A stretch of 64,000 nt of DNA from Austropuccinia psidii (GCA_023105745.1 JALGQZ010000001.1:67226937-67290936), one strand, 5' to 3'; positions 47,620-60,565 are shown, counted from the first letter of the stretch. Numbers and translations are program-made. The notes: a model not told the origin generated them from the letters alone.

Positions 47620-48360
47620 AGTCCCAGAAAAGGTTTTATTTGTTGATCTTAATCCATCAATATGAAAAAATGGTCATTTTTTTACTTTTTAGTTTTATAA
47701 GTATAATCCATAATAACAAAATTAGGAAAGCCATGAAAGATTTTTATGGAAAGGGGGTGAGTGAAAAATTCAGGAGGTAATGTGTCCCTCATCATCCCTT
47801 GCATAGGAACAAACAAAATTTTTTTGTCTTTGAGGGTTTCAATAAAAGAATCAATGGGCTTTCTTCCTTGAAGTTTGTCTCTCTTGATTTTTTTTTTGAC
47901 TTTGTTTTAAATGTTTTCTAGGATTACAGGCCTATAAGACTCCCTCTGTCTTCATAATTTGACCCGAATTTTCCTTGGAATGAGCAGTTATTAAAACATT
48001 TGATCAATTTGAAATGTTTCTTTCTCATTAAATTTCGTAAAAGCAGAATGTTCCATAATATTTTTATTGGAATCATGATTTAAGTATTTTTGACTTTTAA
48101 GATTCCAAGTGGTACTATTAGTATATTTCTTGGAATAAATTTTAAATTAAAATTCAAGATTTCTTGAAGTTATTGTTTTGGAGTAGTTTTTGTTAGGATT
48201 TGGGGTCCCCAACTTGTCAAAACCTATTTCAATTTGATTGTAGGTCATATTGAACCTCAAGGTGGACACAGAATACCCCTGATCCCTTGAAACATCATGC
48301 ACATGTTTCCAAAGAAGATCAAATGTCTGAAATTAACCTTCAGTGAGTGGTTAAAGCATT
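47620..48360 (-). pseudogene. MULE-C transposase N-terminal remnant
   Basis: Colinear with 42830-43540 (GYSVS-type block near 48275, transposase linker blocks to 47620). Shifted and stopped; no catalytic core. Confidence 0.55.
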
Positions 48361-48909
48361 ATGAAGTGAAAAATATGTATAAATTTTTTAAAAAAAAGAG
48401 GAATTTGGGGATTTGGAATGAGGAAAGAAGCTTTTTGAAATGTGAAAAAAAAAGAAGTGATAAAAGAAGTGAGTAAATCTGAAATTAAGTGGTTGAAATG
48501 TGGGATTAATAAATGAGGGAAGGTTAAAAATTGGAATTTTATAGGGTTGGAACCAAGTTGTTGATGAGGAAAATGCAGCCTTTGGGGGAAAAAAAGAAAA
48601 AAAAAGTTTGAAAAGCTTTGAAAAATAGATTTGGTAATTCTGTTTTTCAAAAAAAAAAAAAAAAAATGTTTGAGGGTGATAATATGGATTATTTGGGGTA
48701 TTTGGTCCTTTTTTTTGGGGGGGGGGAATGTGCCAAAAAAAAAGATGAAACAATTGGGTTAGAGGGGTTTTGTGAGGGAAAAAACCCTCTTTTTGGTAGG
48801 TTTTGGCCCAATACATGGTTTTTGGTATTTTATTTTTAATTAAAAATGGGCCCATTAAACCCCTTAAATTTTTTTTAACAGAATTCTTATATTGGTTTTA
48901 CCAATAACT

Positions 48910-49225
48910 TTAAAAACAAAAATTAAGGATAATAAATTTAAAAAAAAAACAAAAAATACTTTAATAAAAATTAATTATAAAAAAAAAAAAAAAACTTTTT
49001 TAAGATCATAATTAAACTCCATAAAAAAAAAAGAAAAAAATTGAATTATTAAATTAAATTAAAAAAAAAAAAAAATATTTTAAAGATTATTAAGTTTTAT
49101 TTAAATTATTTAATAATTATGAATAATTATTTTTTTTTCAACTTTTTATCAATTTTTAAAAAAAAAAAAATAAAAACAAAAAAAAAAAAATTCTTTTTGA
49201 AAAAGGGTAGAATATATATACATAT

Positions 49226-49273
<48 letters not shown>

Positions 49274-49445
49274 TTAATTTAAAAATATTTTTTTTTCAAA
49301 AAAAAAAAATTATTATTTAATTTAATTAATTTAATTAATTTAATTAAAATTATTGTTATTATTATTATTAAAAAAATTTAATTAATTATTTAAGAATTTT
49401 TTTTCTTTTAATTATGATTTTTTAATTCATCTTAATTATTTAAGA

Positions 49446-49476
<31 letters not shown>

Positions 49477-49900
49477 TTTAAATTTTAATTAATTAATTAA
49501 TTAATAAAATAATTTTTTTTATTATTTTTTTTTTTTTTTAAATTATTATTATTATTATTTTTATTAATTATGTTCATCAAAAAAAAAAAACATTTTTTCA
49601 AATAAAACTTAAAAAAAAAAATTTATAAATTTTTTTAATTTTAATTTAAAATTAAATTTATTATAATATAAATACTAAATTATAATAAATATTAATTAAA
49701 TTAAATTAAAAAAAATAATTAAAACTTTATTAATTAATTAATTAAATTTATTAAAATTTAAATTAAAAAAAAAAAAAAAAAAAATTTAAAAATATTAAAT
49801 TTTTTATTATGATTTTTTTTTTAAGAGTTAAAGAAAAAAATAAAAAAATAAATTAGATTTTAATTAATTATTTTATTAATTTAATTTTAATATATATATT
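48910..49900. repeat. AT-rich repeat with an unoccupied Harbinger target site
   Basis: This stretch is paralogous to both flanks of Harbinger copy 2: 22850-23490 on the left side and 39453-39640 on the right. At 49692-49694 the sequence runs AATAAATATTAATTAAATTA without any insertion. Confidence 0.65.
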
Positions 49901-50204
49901 AAAATACCATTTATTAATTTATTCCAAATTATAATCTTTTTCTATCTCAATCTTTTTTATATATATATATATTTTTTACCTTATTTTATTTGTTTTAAAA
50001 TCATAATTTTAATTAATCTTAAATATGTTTTTTTCCTTTCCTTTTTTTTTTTTTTTTGAAGAAGAAGAAGAAGAAGTATAAATATTATTCTTTAAAATTT
50101 TATTATTCAAAAATAAAATAAATAAATAAATAAATAAATAAATATTTATTAAACTTAAAAAATTTAAATTAAAATTAATTTTTTTTTTTTTATTATTATA
50201 TATA

Positions 50205-50236
<32 letters not shown>

Positions 50237-50411
50237 GAAAAATTATTAAAATCATCAAAAAAAAAAAAAGGTTAAAAATTAAGTTTTTTTTTTTTTTATA
50301 TCATATATTTTATTTATTTTTTATATATAATAATAATAATAATAAAAAAAAAAAAAATTAATTTAATTCAATTAAACCCCCTCTTTTTTTTTCTTTTTTT
50401 TTTAAATGAAT

Positions 50412-50458
<47 letters not shown>

Positions 50459-50821
50459 TTGATTAATTCATTTTTTTTTTTTTTTTTTTTTTCAAATTTT
50501 TTTAAAATGAATTTTTTTCAATAAAATAAAAAAAAATATTAAATTAATTTTTTTTTAAAAAAATAAAAAAAAAAACATTTAATAATTAATTAATTAATTA
50601 ATTATTTTAATTTTTTTTTTTTATTTATTTTAATTTTTAAAACATTCTTATAAAATAAAATATACCAAATTGTTCATATATAAACTAATTTAAAATATAA
50701 ATTTAATAAATTCAATTAAATTAAATTTTTTTAATATATATTAAAATAAAATTATTTTATTTATTTTAAATTTTTTTTTTTTTTTAAATTTTATTATTAT
50801 TATTATTATTATTTTTTTTTC

Positions 50822-50858
<37 letters not shown>

Positions 50859-50951
50859 TATTAGTGAATATTTTTAATTTTAGTATTAATTTTTTTTTTT
50901 TTTGAAAAATTAAAAAAAAAAAAAAAAGAAAACTTTATTATTTAGTTTAAA

Positions 50952-50982
<31 letters not shown>

Positions 50983-51734
50983 AATAATTTATTTCTTTTT
51001 TTTGTTTTATATTTTTTTTAATTTTTTTTTTTTTAAAAAAAAAAAAAAATATTTATTTATTCAATTTTTTTTTTTTAAAAAAAAAAAAAATATATAGTAT
51101 TAAAAATTTAAATCAAAAAAAAAAATAAAAAAAAAAGTACAAAAAGTAATCTTCTTACTAAACTTTTTTTTTTTTTTTTTTTATTTTCTTTTAAAAAGAA
51201 AATATCATTATTATTATTATTATTATTATTAAAAAAAAAAAAAAACAAAATTTTTTTTTTTTTAAATTTTAAGTTTTAATTAATTAATTAATTAATTAAT
51301 TTTTTAATTTTTTAATTTTTTTTTTTTTTTTTTTTTTTGCACTCCTTAAAATATAATATTCAAATTTATAAATTAAAAAAAATTTTAAAATTTTTTTATT
51401 TTAACTCCTTAAAAAAAAAAAAAAAAAGAAATAGGAAATTCTCCTTTTTTTTTTTTTTTTTTTTTCATTAAATTTTTTTTTTATTTTTTTAAATATTAAA
51501 ATAGGAGTTTTAAAATTAATAAAAAAATAATTTTTCTCATTTTTCTCAATATTTTTTTTTTTTTAATTTTTTAAATTTAAATAAATTTAATTATTTAGAT
51601 TTAAAAAATTTAAAAAATTTAAAATTTTTTTAATTTTTTTATTTTTTTTTTTTTTGAATAATTTAATTTTAAATTATTTTAGTTTTAAACATTATTTATT
51701 ATTATAATTAATTAATTAAATTATTTTTTTATTT

Positions 51735-51766
<32 letters not shown>

Positions 51767-51928
51767 TTTTGAATCGCTAATCGCAATTATTTTAGTTTAT
51801 TATTTTTTTATTTTATTTTTCTTATGATAAGTTAAAAAGTTTTAAATTAAAGTAAATTTTTTTCTTTTTTAAATTTTGAATTTTTCTGGTAAAGTTTTAT
51901 GTTTTATGTTTTATGTTTTATGTTTTGT

Positions 51929-51964
<36 letters not shown>

Positions 51965-52290
51965 CCTTTTTTAGTTTAAGATAGAAAGAGAGTTAAATTA
52001 ATTTAAAAATATTTTTAAATTTCTTTGTTTCTTTCTTTTTGTTTTGGGTAAGACTCAAGAGTTTGAAAATTTTAAATTTTAAAATTTTTTCAAGATAGAA
52101 GAAATAAAGATCAAATTTAATTTTTTAAAATAAATTTTAAATAAATTTTTGATTATAAATTATTATTTTTTTTTTTTTTTTTAAAATTTTAATTTAAGTT
52201 TATTTAAATTTTAGGAAATATAATTAGTATCCAATAATTTATTTTTGTAGTTTAAAAATTTAAGTTGTTCCTGAATTTCTTAATTTGATT
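49901..52290. other. A/T low complexity with microsatellites, no gene
   Basis: Contains GAA repeats (50057-50077), AAAT (50118-50150), TTTA (50408-50460), AT (50824-50851; 51738-51760) and TTTTATG (51895-51925) tracts and many homopolymers over 15 nt. No coding signal. Confidence 0.8.
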
Positions 52291-52640
52291 GACCTGACCT
52301 AACCTGACCTGAGCTGAGTTATCTTAATTCGTGGAGTGGTATCTTGTCATTCTTTGTAGATCTAAAATTGAAATTTAAAATCTTTCTACATTAATCGGTT
52401 GGGAATTCTCTCCACTTTAAAAAATTTTAAATTTTAAATTTTAAATTTTAATCTTATCGATTCTGTTTTTGTTTAAAAGTTTTTTAGATTTTTTGTTGTC
52501 TTACTAGCTTGCTTTAATCTAATAAATCATATCTTAGCCTGTCTGTCTATATCTCTATCTGATTTTTTCTAGAGTTTAGTTTAGGGTATCTGTGTCTCTA
52601 TCTCTGTCTCTATCTCTGTCTCTATCTCTGTCTGTACCTG
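52291..52640. repeat. Start of unique segment; TCTCTATCTCTG microsatellite
   Basis: Base composition becomes more balanced here. 52590-52640 is a tandem (GTCTCTATCTCT) tract. The Asp-Arg repeat frame on the minus strand (52576-52770) comes only from this tract. Confidence 0.7.
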
Positions 52641-55600
52641 TACCTGTCACTGTCACTGTCACTGTACTGTACACTGACAAAGTGCCATACTGACAACTGC
52701 ACAAATTGAAAGTATAGTACCACTCACGACTCACTACCAATAAACTACCACTGCCACTCAATAATACCACACTTTAATTTTCATTTGCTAAGCTTGACTT
52801 GGCTCAGGCGGTGGTGGTATGTAATACTGTACTGTACAGTTGTACTCTAATACCACCTCCACTCGTCGTCATCTTCAACTTTATCTGTCCTCTATCTCTC
52901 TTTCGGTTTAATTTTCATTTTTATCTTTCTTTCTACTCAATCTGCTTTTTTTTTTTTTTTTTTTGATCTTCTTACTAACCCCTCAAAAATGACAGATAAG
53001 ACTTGAGATTGTTTTTACAATAGCTGATCGGATGGTAATACAAGTTGGACTGTAACAGTACTGTAACAGTACTCCTACTTTACTATAGTATAACCTATTA
53101 AACTATTTATAGAAATTGTACTGTGTATAGTACAGTCGTGTACTGTACAATATATAATACTAGCTGCAGACAATAAATATTTGGCGAAACAAAAACTAAA
53201 AAATTAAAAAATTATTAAAAAACTAAAAATCCATTTAATTTTTTTCACTAAAGAGAAATATACCAAAACTCTTAGATTTTCATATAAACCATTGACAAGA
53301 TAATTTCTGGTTACTGAATTTAATTATTTTAATTTTTTTTTTTTAAAGTAATCAATAATAATTTAATTCATTCCTGACTTCTTGAGTGATTGAGTTGGTT
53401 AACTTTAATGTAAACTGTAACTGTACACAGCATATTCATTATTTTTCAGCAGTACTGTACTGTACTATACAATTTTTGAGTGCTGTACAGTACACAGTTG
53501 TTACTTGTGTAGGTGTAGTTACTCTTTAACTTACTAGGGTTGTTTATCAGTTACAGTGTTGACAACTCACTCACTCGATTATCATTACAAATCTTTCAAT
53601 TTTTCAACTGAAAAGTGTCACTCTTTACTTTACCTTTACTTTACAACAAGTTTAAAATTACCACCACCTTACTTCAAAGTTAAAATTGACTAGACTACCA
53701 TTCCATTCCATTCCACTTCATAATCTCTAATAAACTCAAAGGTAAAGTACAGTCTCAATCTCAATCTCAATCTCAGTCTTAGCTTATAGTAATAGAATAT
53801 CTAAAATTTAATCTCAAGATTCTCAACGTCAAATTATCAATTTCAATTTCAATTTCAATTTCAATCTTATTCTTATTCTTACTCTAATTTATGATTCATT
53901 TCTTCATTTTAAATTTAAATCTGATTCGGTGGTTTTGATGGATTTAAGACCATCTTACTGGTTTTTCTTTCTTGATCCTTCTACAGTACTATACTGTACT
54001 ATACAGTACATAGGTAGCTTGGTAGCTTGGTAGGTATCTTTAATTTTATACTATAATCCAGATTCTAGACTTCAGTCCAACCAGTACTCTAACTAAATTT
54101 GGGTTTATCATCTTCTCGCTCTTAGCTCATCCATCCGATCTCATCATTTTCATCAATCAACTTTCAAAAGGTGATCCAATCACTATAATCTCTAATCTTT
54201 TATCTTGACTAAAAACTCATTCAATCTAATTCAAATTCAATCAAATTACTTTCATTTTACACCACACACACACACACACTTAGGCCTTCTTTTACATCAA
54301 TTTCTTTCATTTCTCAATCAATTTTTTTACTTTTTACCCATCTGAGACTCTGAGTTAGTAAAATCTTTCTCTCTTCTTCTATCATTCATTGGTTCATTTT
54401 AGTTTTAGTCTAGAGTTAAATTAGTTTGTTTAGTGAAATTTAATCTAATTTTGATGCTTAATTGAGTTAAATCCATCATCTCTTCTTGTCTTGATTGATT
54501 AAAAATATTCAAATTCATCATCACTTACTAAATCAATCTAAAATTTAATTCATTTATTCTTTTACCTTTCACTCTTACCGTATTACTACCACCACTACTA
54601 CCACTACTAATCAATTTTATTAAACTATTACCACTAAATAATATTACCACCACCTTATTATCATCAATCTTTTTTACATTGTACTGTACAGTACACTGTA
54701 CTGTACAACAATAACTTGACTTTGGTAGTTTGATTTTGTACTACTACTGTCCAAGTTTGATTTTGAGATTGTTATCTCACCATTTCAAAAATTCTTTCAT
54801 ACCCACCGAATTCAGCTGTTTTTTTTTTGATTAGAATTGAATCTTGATCAGTTTATCAAATCAGTCTAAACTAACTCATCCCCTTAAAAGTCTTTCTTCT
54901 CATTATTGCTGTCTTTGTTTTGATAATTAAAATTAAAATTCTTACTGTCATAGCACTTTATTACATCGTTTTAATCAATTAATTTAATTTGATTAAAACT
55001 AGAATCTAAAATCTAAAAGTCTAGTATCTAGAGTACCATAGTAGCAGAGTACCAGAATAGCAGACTGACTCTAGAGTACAGTACATTACCAGAGTTGTAC
55101 AGTACAGTACAACAATAAATAATTAAATTCAAATTCATTTAGACTATAATAGTTCAAATCAATCTTTTAATTGATTGGACTTTCTTTTTACAGTTTACTA
55201 CATACGCTACGCTACGCCTACACATTATAGTACAGTACACTTACTGTTTTGTATAGTACTGTGTACCTAAAAACAATACATATTACACACAATCAAAAAT
55301 CTAAAATCAAAAATCTAAAATCAAAAATCAAAAATCAAAAATCAAAAGGATTGAGCTTTTGATCAAATCTTTTGCTTTTAAAAATTAAAATAAAACTAGT
55401 CTGCACAGTCTTAAGTCTGACTTGATTCGATTCTACTCACTGTATTGCCTACTGGACTTTTCTTCTCGTTAGTCAATTAAATCAAAATTAAATTAAAAAA
55501 AACAATATAATTAAAAATCAAATCAAGTCAAAATCAAACCATTCTGGATTTTAATTTTAATTTTAATTTTAATTTTAATTTTAATCTTACTCGCCATCAT

Positions 55601-55915
55601 CTATTATACTATACTATACTCTTACTGTAACTGTACTGTACACACTACACTACACAGTACACTTTAACTATTTTTATCATCATCTCATCAAAATATCCTT
55701 TTCATCATTTTATTTTTAATTTTAATTTTTTAAAAAATCAATCATCAATTTAAAATAATCAAAATCAAAATCTTAATACAATACTGTAAATCTTCTTGGT
55801 TCAATCAATTTGACTCGGGCCGATTATTGAATTGACTGATTGATGGATTGATGGATTGATTGATTGATTAGTATTTTATTTTAACTGTACTTACTGTACT
55901 GTACAGTAAAACTAA
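52641..55915. promoter_or_regulatory. Cluster of GTACTGTAC/GTACAGTAC palindromes upstream of the cyclin gene
   Basis: The self-complementary core TGTACTGTACAGTAC or parts of it recurs in a dozen groups: about 52661, 52824, 53117-53148, 53444-53515, 53963-54010, 54680-54716, 55068-55110, 55228-55262, 55620-55662 and 55885-55909. No open frame of note lies in the segment. Short C/T-rich tracts (CTCAATCTCAATCTC at 53755) are also present. It may be a long promoter or 5' leader region, or simply a repeat that spread. No transcription start could be set. Confidence 0.45.
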
Positions 55916-57425
55916 CCATCCATCTAAAATCTCTCACTTTGATCCGTCCATCTATCTTAATTAATCCTTTTTCTCCTAGTCCAGTCTCATTTCAACGGAC
56001 TCGGTCTGACTAATTTATCTTTATTTTTTTTTTTTTTCTTTTTTAAAGTTATATACTCAAGTCAAATTTGGATAATTTTAATCTATTTACAAAACAAACA
56101 CTATCATTTTCCTTTTCATCTCATCATTTGGATTTATTTTATTATCCCATCTCACTTTAATTTGAGCCGTTTTTTAATTTCTTTAAACTTCTTTTTGACT
56201 CATTCTCTTTAACAAAAGCTTCCTTTTCCTTAATAATAATCTTTCTTTCTTATAAATCTCATTCTATCTTCTTTTAAAATTCAAAATTTTAAATTCAATT
56301 CAATCAGTCTCATCAATTTTAATTTTTTAATTACTCAGTATTGTAAACTACTGTAGATTCATTCTTTACTTTATTGAATCATCTCAATCTCACTCTCATC
56401 ACTTGACTCATATCATATATACAATACATATACATTTATATTACATATACTGTATATATTTATATACTTATTTAACATCTTGACCACCTTAATCACTTGG
56501 GTTGTTTTTTTTTTCTTTTCATAGATTTTTATACTCTCTCTTGATTTGGTAAAAACCCCTTGGCTCGATTACAAACAAAAACAGAAAACAGAAATTTATA
56601 GATTCTACCATCACACTCAAGAATCTGTATACATCAAGCCAAGAGAGATTCATTCCTGTATTAGACATCAAATCACCCATCTCAATCCTGTAAGTCCTAA
56701 ACTATTTCAATTTGGAATACTTATAATTCTTTTTTATTAAATTACTACAAAAAAATCAATTTACTCCTTTTCTTAAACTTTTTTTTTCTTTTTCAATTCA
56801 TCATTTCACTTCAATTTATTACTCCTCATCACGATCGTTGATGGATTTAATAAAGTCTTGTCTTGAATAATTTTTTTTTTTTTTTATTAAAAAAATTCAT
56901 TCAAATCTCCTATAATTTTAACCCTAATCGGTTGGACTTTATCCTTCTTCTTCTTTTAAATTCCAAATCAACCCTTTTACCCTCGGATCTCTTTTGTCCT
57001 ACAACTTTCTCTTCACCCGCTCCTACCGCCCCACCTAAAACTTATCCATTCTCTCACCACCATCTCTTTGTACATTACATCTTGATTAGTCGTTCTTCGG
57101 ACTTTGTTTCTTTGATATTGATTAGTTTTTCTATTTTTTTCATCCAATCAAATTCATTGTAAATTCTCTTGGTCAAATTCAATCCATCTGTTTATATATT
57201 CATCCCCTCATTCACTTTCTTGTTTTTGATTTGAATCACTTTTTTAATTGATTCATCATACACATTAGTAGTTAAAATCTCGACTCTCCCTGTCTTATTG
57301 AAACCACCATCCAATTATCTTGTATCATTTAACTCAATCCCTTTTTTGGTTGACACTCTTCTTTTTTTTTTTTGTCAATAGTCATCAAAACTTATCCCAA
57401 GTTTATCATTTCAATCATCACCTTG
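55916..57425. other. Region upstream of the cyclin start codon
   Basis: C/T-rich, no convincing coding exon. A polypyrimidine tract with TTTTTTTTTTTGTCAATAG ends at 57380, a good 3' splice site, so a 5'-UTR intron is likely. The open frame at 56863-57162 is Ser/Leu/Phe-rich and has no family resemblance. Confidence 0.5.
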
Positions 57426-58406
57426 ATGGATACTACAAATCGTGATCCTTATTATGGATATGGTCCTATTGCATCACTCTCTACTACCGTCATCACCATT
57501 CTCTTTCCTCCTACTGGTTCTCCTCAAGAACAATCATGTCAAGTTTTATCAGAATCAGGTAAAAGGATGCCAATGTTGATTGACTTTATTGTTAGTGACT
57601 TGTTTCAAATCTTGATTAAATTGGAATTCTCATGAATGTTTTTTTTACACTTTACATTATAAAAATAAAAATAGGCTTATGCATTATACCGTACTCGGTT
57701 ACCTGAACCAATTGTACATTCCGCCTTGTTACTCTTGACTCGGCTTAAACAACGTTATCCTTCAGCTCGTGGAACTCCTTCAAGTCCTCATCGGCTGTTT
57801 TTATCAGCTTTAATGTTAGCATCAAAGGTAAGCTCTCTTTTTTTCATAAAATACAATCTCATCTTACAATAACTAAATTACAAAAACAAAACAAAACAAC
57901 ATTTGATCAATTAGATGTCAATGGATGATACCTACTCTAACAAATCTTGGGTCATTGTCGGTCAAAACTTGTTTAATCTCTCCGAGGTTAATCGCATGGA
58001 ACGGGAACTTTTTGGTTTTTTAAACTCTAATTGTTATATCACCAAAGCCGAATTAAATTCTTGGTGTCAAGAGTGGTGCGGGTTTGATGATGAAGAAGAA
58101 GAAGAAGAAGAAGAAGAGTTTGAAGATAACATTGAAATTGAAAAAGATACAAAGACTTCAAATACAAGATTGCCTTTGAGCCCATCAATGACTCGTTTTG
58201 AGTCAAGTCAATCAAATAGTCCTGTTTCTTGTTCAACTACTACGACTTCTTCACCACCTCCTCGAACACCTGATGAAGCCCCTCAAGCAACTAGTCAATC
58301 CAAATTTATTGGTCAATGGAATGATCATTTGACTGTAGAAAAACCTTGCTCAAAACCTGTTTCTAATTTAAATACCATCCAACGCATCCTTAATTCTCCA
58401 ATTTAA
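57426..58406 (+). CDS. Pho85-type (Pcl) cyclin, three exons
   Basis: Exons 57426-57590, 57675-57827 and 57915-58406 with GT-AG introns give about 269 residues in a continuous frame. The cyclin fold carries LLTRLKQRYPSARGTPSSPH, LFLSALMLASKMSMDDTYSN and WVIVGQNLFNLSEVNRMERE, the signature of fungal Pcl1/Pcl2-like cyclins (RLFLSALMLASK, DDTYSNKSW, EVNxMEREL). These bind the Pho85/CDK5-like kinase and act in the cell cycle, polarity or nutrient response. The start is the ATG of MDTTNRDPYYGYG, just after a splice acceptor at 57380. After the domain comes a Glu run (58090-58118, GAA/GAG repeats) and a Ser/Thr/Pro-rich tail. The first intron (57591-57674) is the least certain: the frame also stays open for 44 nt beyond the donor. 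CpG is commoner here than in the transposons. Confidence 0.8.
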
Positions 58407-59570
58407 CCTTGATTGATCTCTTTAATATCCAAAACTTTACTTTATCACTCCTGTGGGAAACTTCTCCTGCTATCATTGACTTTTTTGCTGTAATTTAATT
58501 GTCTTAAATGTCTTGATTAGCTTTCATTTTCTTTTGACCTTTGATCAAAAATCTGATTTAGATTTAACAACAACTAAAACAAAAAACAAAACAAAAAACA
58601 CCGTTTGAATTTGACTAAACAGTTTAGGCCAAAGTGATGGATCTTTTTTCATTGTCCTCTTAATGACCCTTTGAATTTGAATCATCCACTTTAAATATTC
58701 ATGTTGTGAAGAAAATTGACTTCCTAAGCTTTTGAATAATCCCTTTCTTGGTTGTAACATGTTTATTCTTCATTTCGGTTTGGTATCATTAGTACAATTG
58801 TCTTTGTCCTTGTGTGAAGGTTCTTTTTTAAGGTCAATAAACTTTTAAAATTCTCTTTCATTGTTTATTTTTTTGATTTTCAAGAAATTATATCCTGTAA
58901 CTTTCTCCTACATCTCGATTGCCTTTTCTCATTCTGTTAATGAAGCAAAACAAATCTTTCAAACATACACATGCAAATCTTGCAAGTCATACTTTAAATC
59001 GCTACCTAGAATATTCCTAAGCTCGCCTGACATCTTGCCCAAACTTAACTAAGATCGTTTTAAATTCATTACCACGGATCAATCCATTCATTCTCTTAGC
59101 TTGAAAATTCTCTCAAAGGTAATCTCCCCAAATTCTCCACTGTTCATTCATACTAATTCAACACGCTGTTGCCTAACTTTCTTTCCAATATCATCATGAC
59201 CGTTTGCCTTTTTTCACACAAAAAAATCACCCATAATATCATTTTTATGAAACATGCCTCGTTTTAAAAAAATGTAGCAAAATTAAATACCTGCTCCCAA
59301 CTGCAAAGATATTCTCTTGTTTCTGAATGAAATAGTTCCATATTATAAACTAAGTATACTTGAAAAGATTGAAAAATTTGAATACATTAGAAAAAATTGT
59401 GAAAATTCAAAAAACACAAGATTTAGGAAAACAAGAAAAATTAATACAAGTCAATATTATTATTTTTATAAATATTTAGTTATAATCACTTTTTTTTTCT
59501 CTTATATAAACATATATTTTTTTTTAAAAATAAAATAAATGAAAATAAAACTAGTAAAAAATTAAAAAAT
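58407..59570. other. 3' flank of the cyclin gene
   Basis: Moderate A/T content, no convincing gene on either strand. Short frames at 58545-58760 (-), 58861-59052 (+) and 59317-59538 (+) lack motifs. Confidence 0.5.
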
Positions 59571-60565
59571 TGAAAAATTATTAATTTAATGAAAATAAAA
59601 TAAAATAAAATTAATAAATAAGAAAAAAAAAAATACAAAAAAAGAAATAAAAAAAAAAAGAAAATTGTAAAAAAAAAAAAAAATACAAAAAATTACAAAA
59701 ATATAAGAAAGATCAAAAAAAAAAAAGAAAAATAAAAAAAATCAAAAAAAAAGTAAAAACAATAAAAAAAAATAAAAAAAATTACAAAAAAATTACAAAA
59801 AAAGGTAAAAAATTAAAAAAATGAAAAAAAATAAAAAAAAATGAAAAAAAAATAAAAAAAATTACAAAAAAATTACAAAAAAATAAAAAAAAATAAAAAA
59901 AAAATAAAAAAAAAATAAAAAAAAATAAAAAAAATAAAAAAAATAAAAAAAATAAAAAAAATAAAAAAAAAATAAAAAAAAAAAAAAAAAATAAAAAAAA
60001 ATAAAAAAAATAATAAAAATAAAAAAAAAATAAAAAAAAATAAAAAAAATAAAAAAAATAAAAAAAATAAAAAAAAAATAAAAAAAAAAAAAAAAAATAA
60101 AAAAAAATAAAAAAAATAAAAAAAATAAAAAAAAATAAAAAAAATAAAAAAAATAAAAAAAATAAAAAAAAATAAAAAAAAATAAAAAAAATAAAAAAAA
60201 TAATAAAAATAAAAAAAATAAAAAAAATAAAAAAAATAAAAAAAATAAAAAAAATAAAAAAAAATAAAAAAAATAAAAAAAATAAAAAAAATAAAAAAAA
60301 TAAAAAAAATAAAAAAAATAAAAAAAATAAAAAAAATAAAAAAAATAAAAAAAAATAAAAAAAATAAAAAAAATAAAAAAAATAAAAAAAATAAAAAAAA
60401 TAAAAAAAATAAAAAAAATAAAAAAAATAAAAAAAATAAAAAAAATAAAAAAAATAAAAAAAAATAAAAAAAATAAAAAAAATAAAAAAAATAAAAAAAA
60501 TAAAAAAAATTACAAAAAAAATAAAAAAAAAATAAAAAAAAAATAAAAAAAAATAAAAAAAAAGT
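59571..60565 (+). repeat. A-tract array, (A6-9 T)n
   Basis: Nearly 1 kb of A-runs of 6-9 bases separated by single T. The core (59880-60512) is almost uninterrupted, with rare AATAATAAAAAT variants at about 60010 and 60200. The edges contain TTACAAAA variants. The strand bias is extreme: almost no C or G. Confidence 0.95.

Larger units (their letters stand above)
44513..49330. repeat. Tandem duplication, unit 2 (contains MULE-C)
   Basis: Counterpart of 39640-44512. The better preserved left end shows nested inverted motifs (GTAAGC..AGTAAAAACACGTAAGCCC, then TTATGTGTTTTTACC). The right end is at GGTTTTACCAATAACTTT (48892-48909). The shared flank runs to about 49330. Confidence 0.7.

Noticed and set aside
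49330..52290. Mitochondrial insertion or centromere core, suggested by extreme A/T
   Set aside because: No mitochondrial genes or tRNAs and no higher-order satellite; it reads as slippage-derived low complexity.
52576..52770. Minus-strand frame with Asp-Arg repeats
   Set aside because: Direct translation of the TCTCTATCTCTG microsatellite; no other coding support.
56863..57162. Plus-strand frame before the cyclin gene, hydrophobic start
   Set aside because: Phe/Leu/Ser composition from C/T-rich DNA, no family resemblance; the start lies in a T-run.
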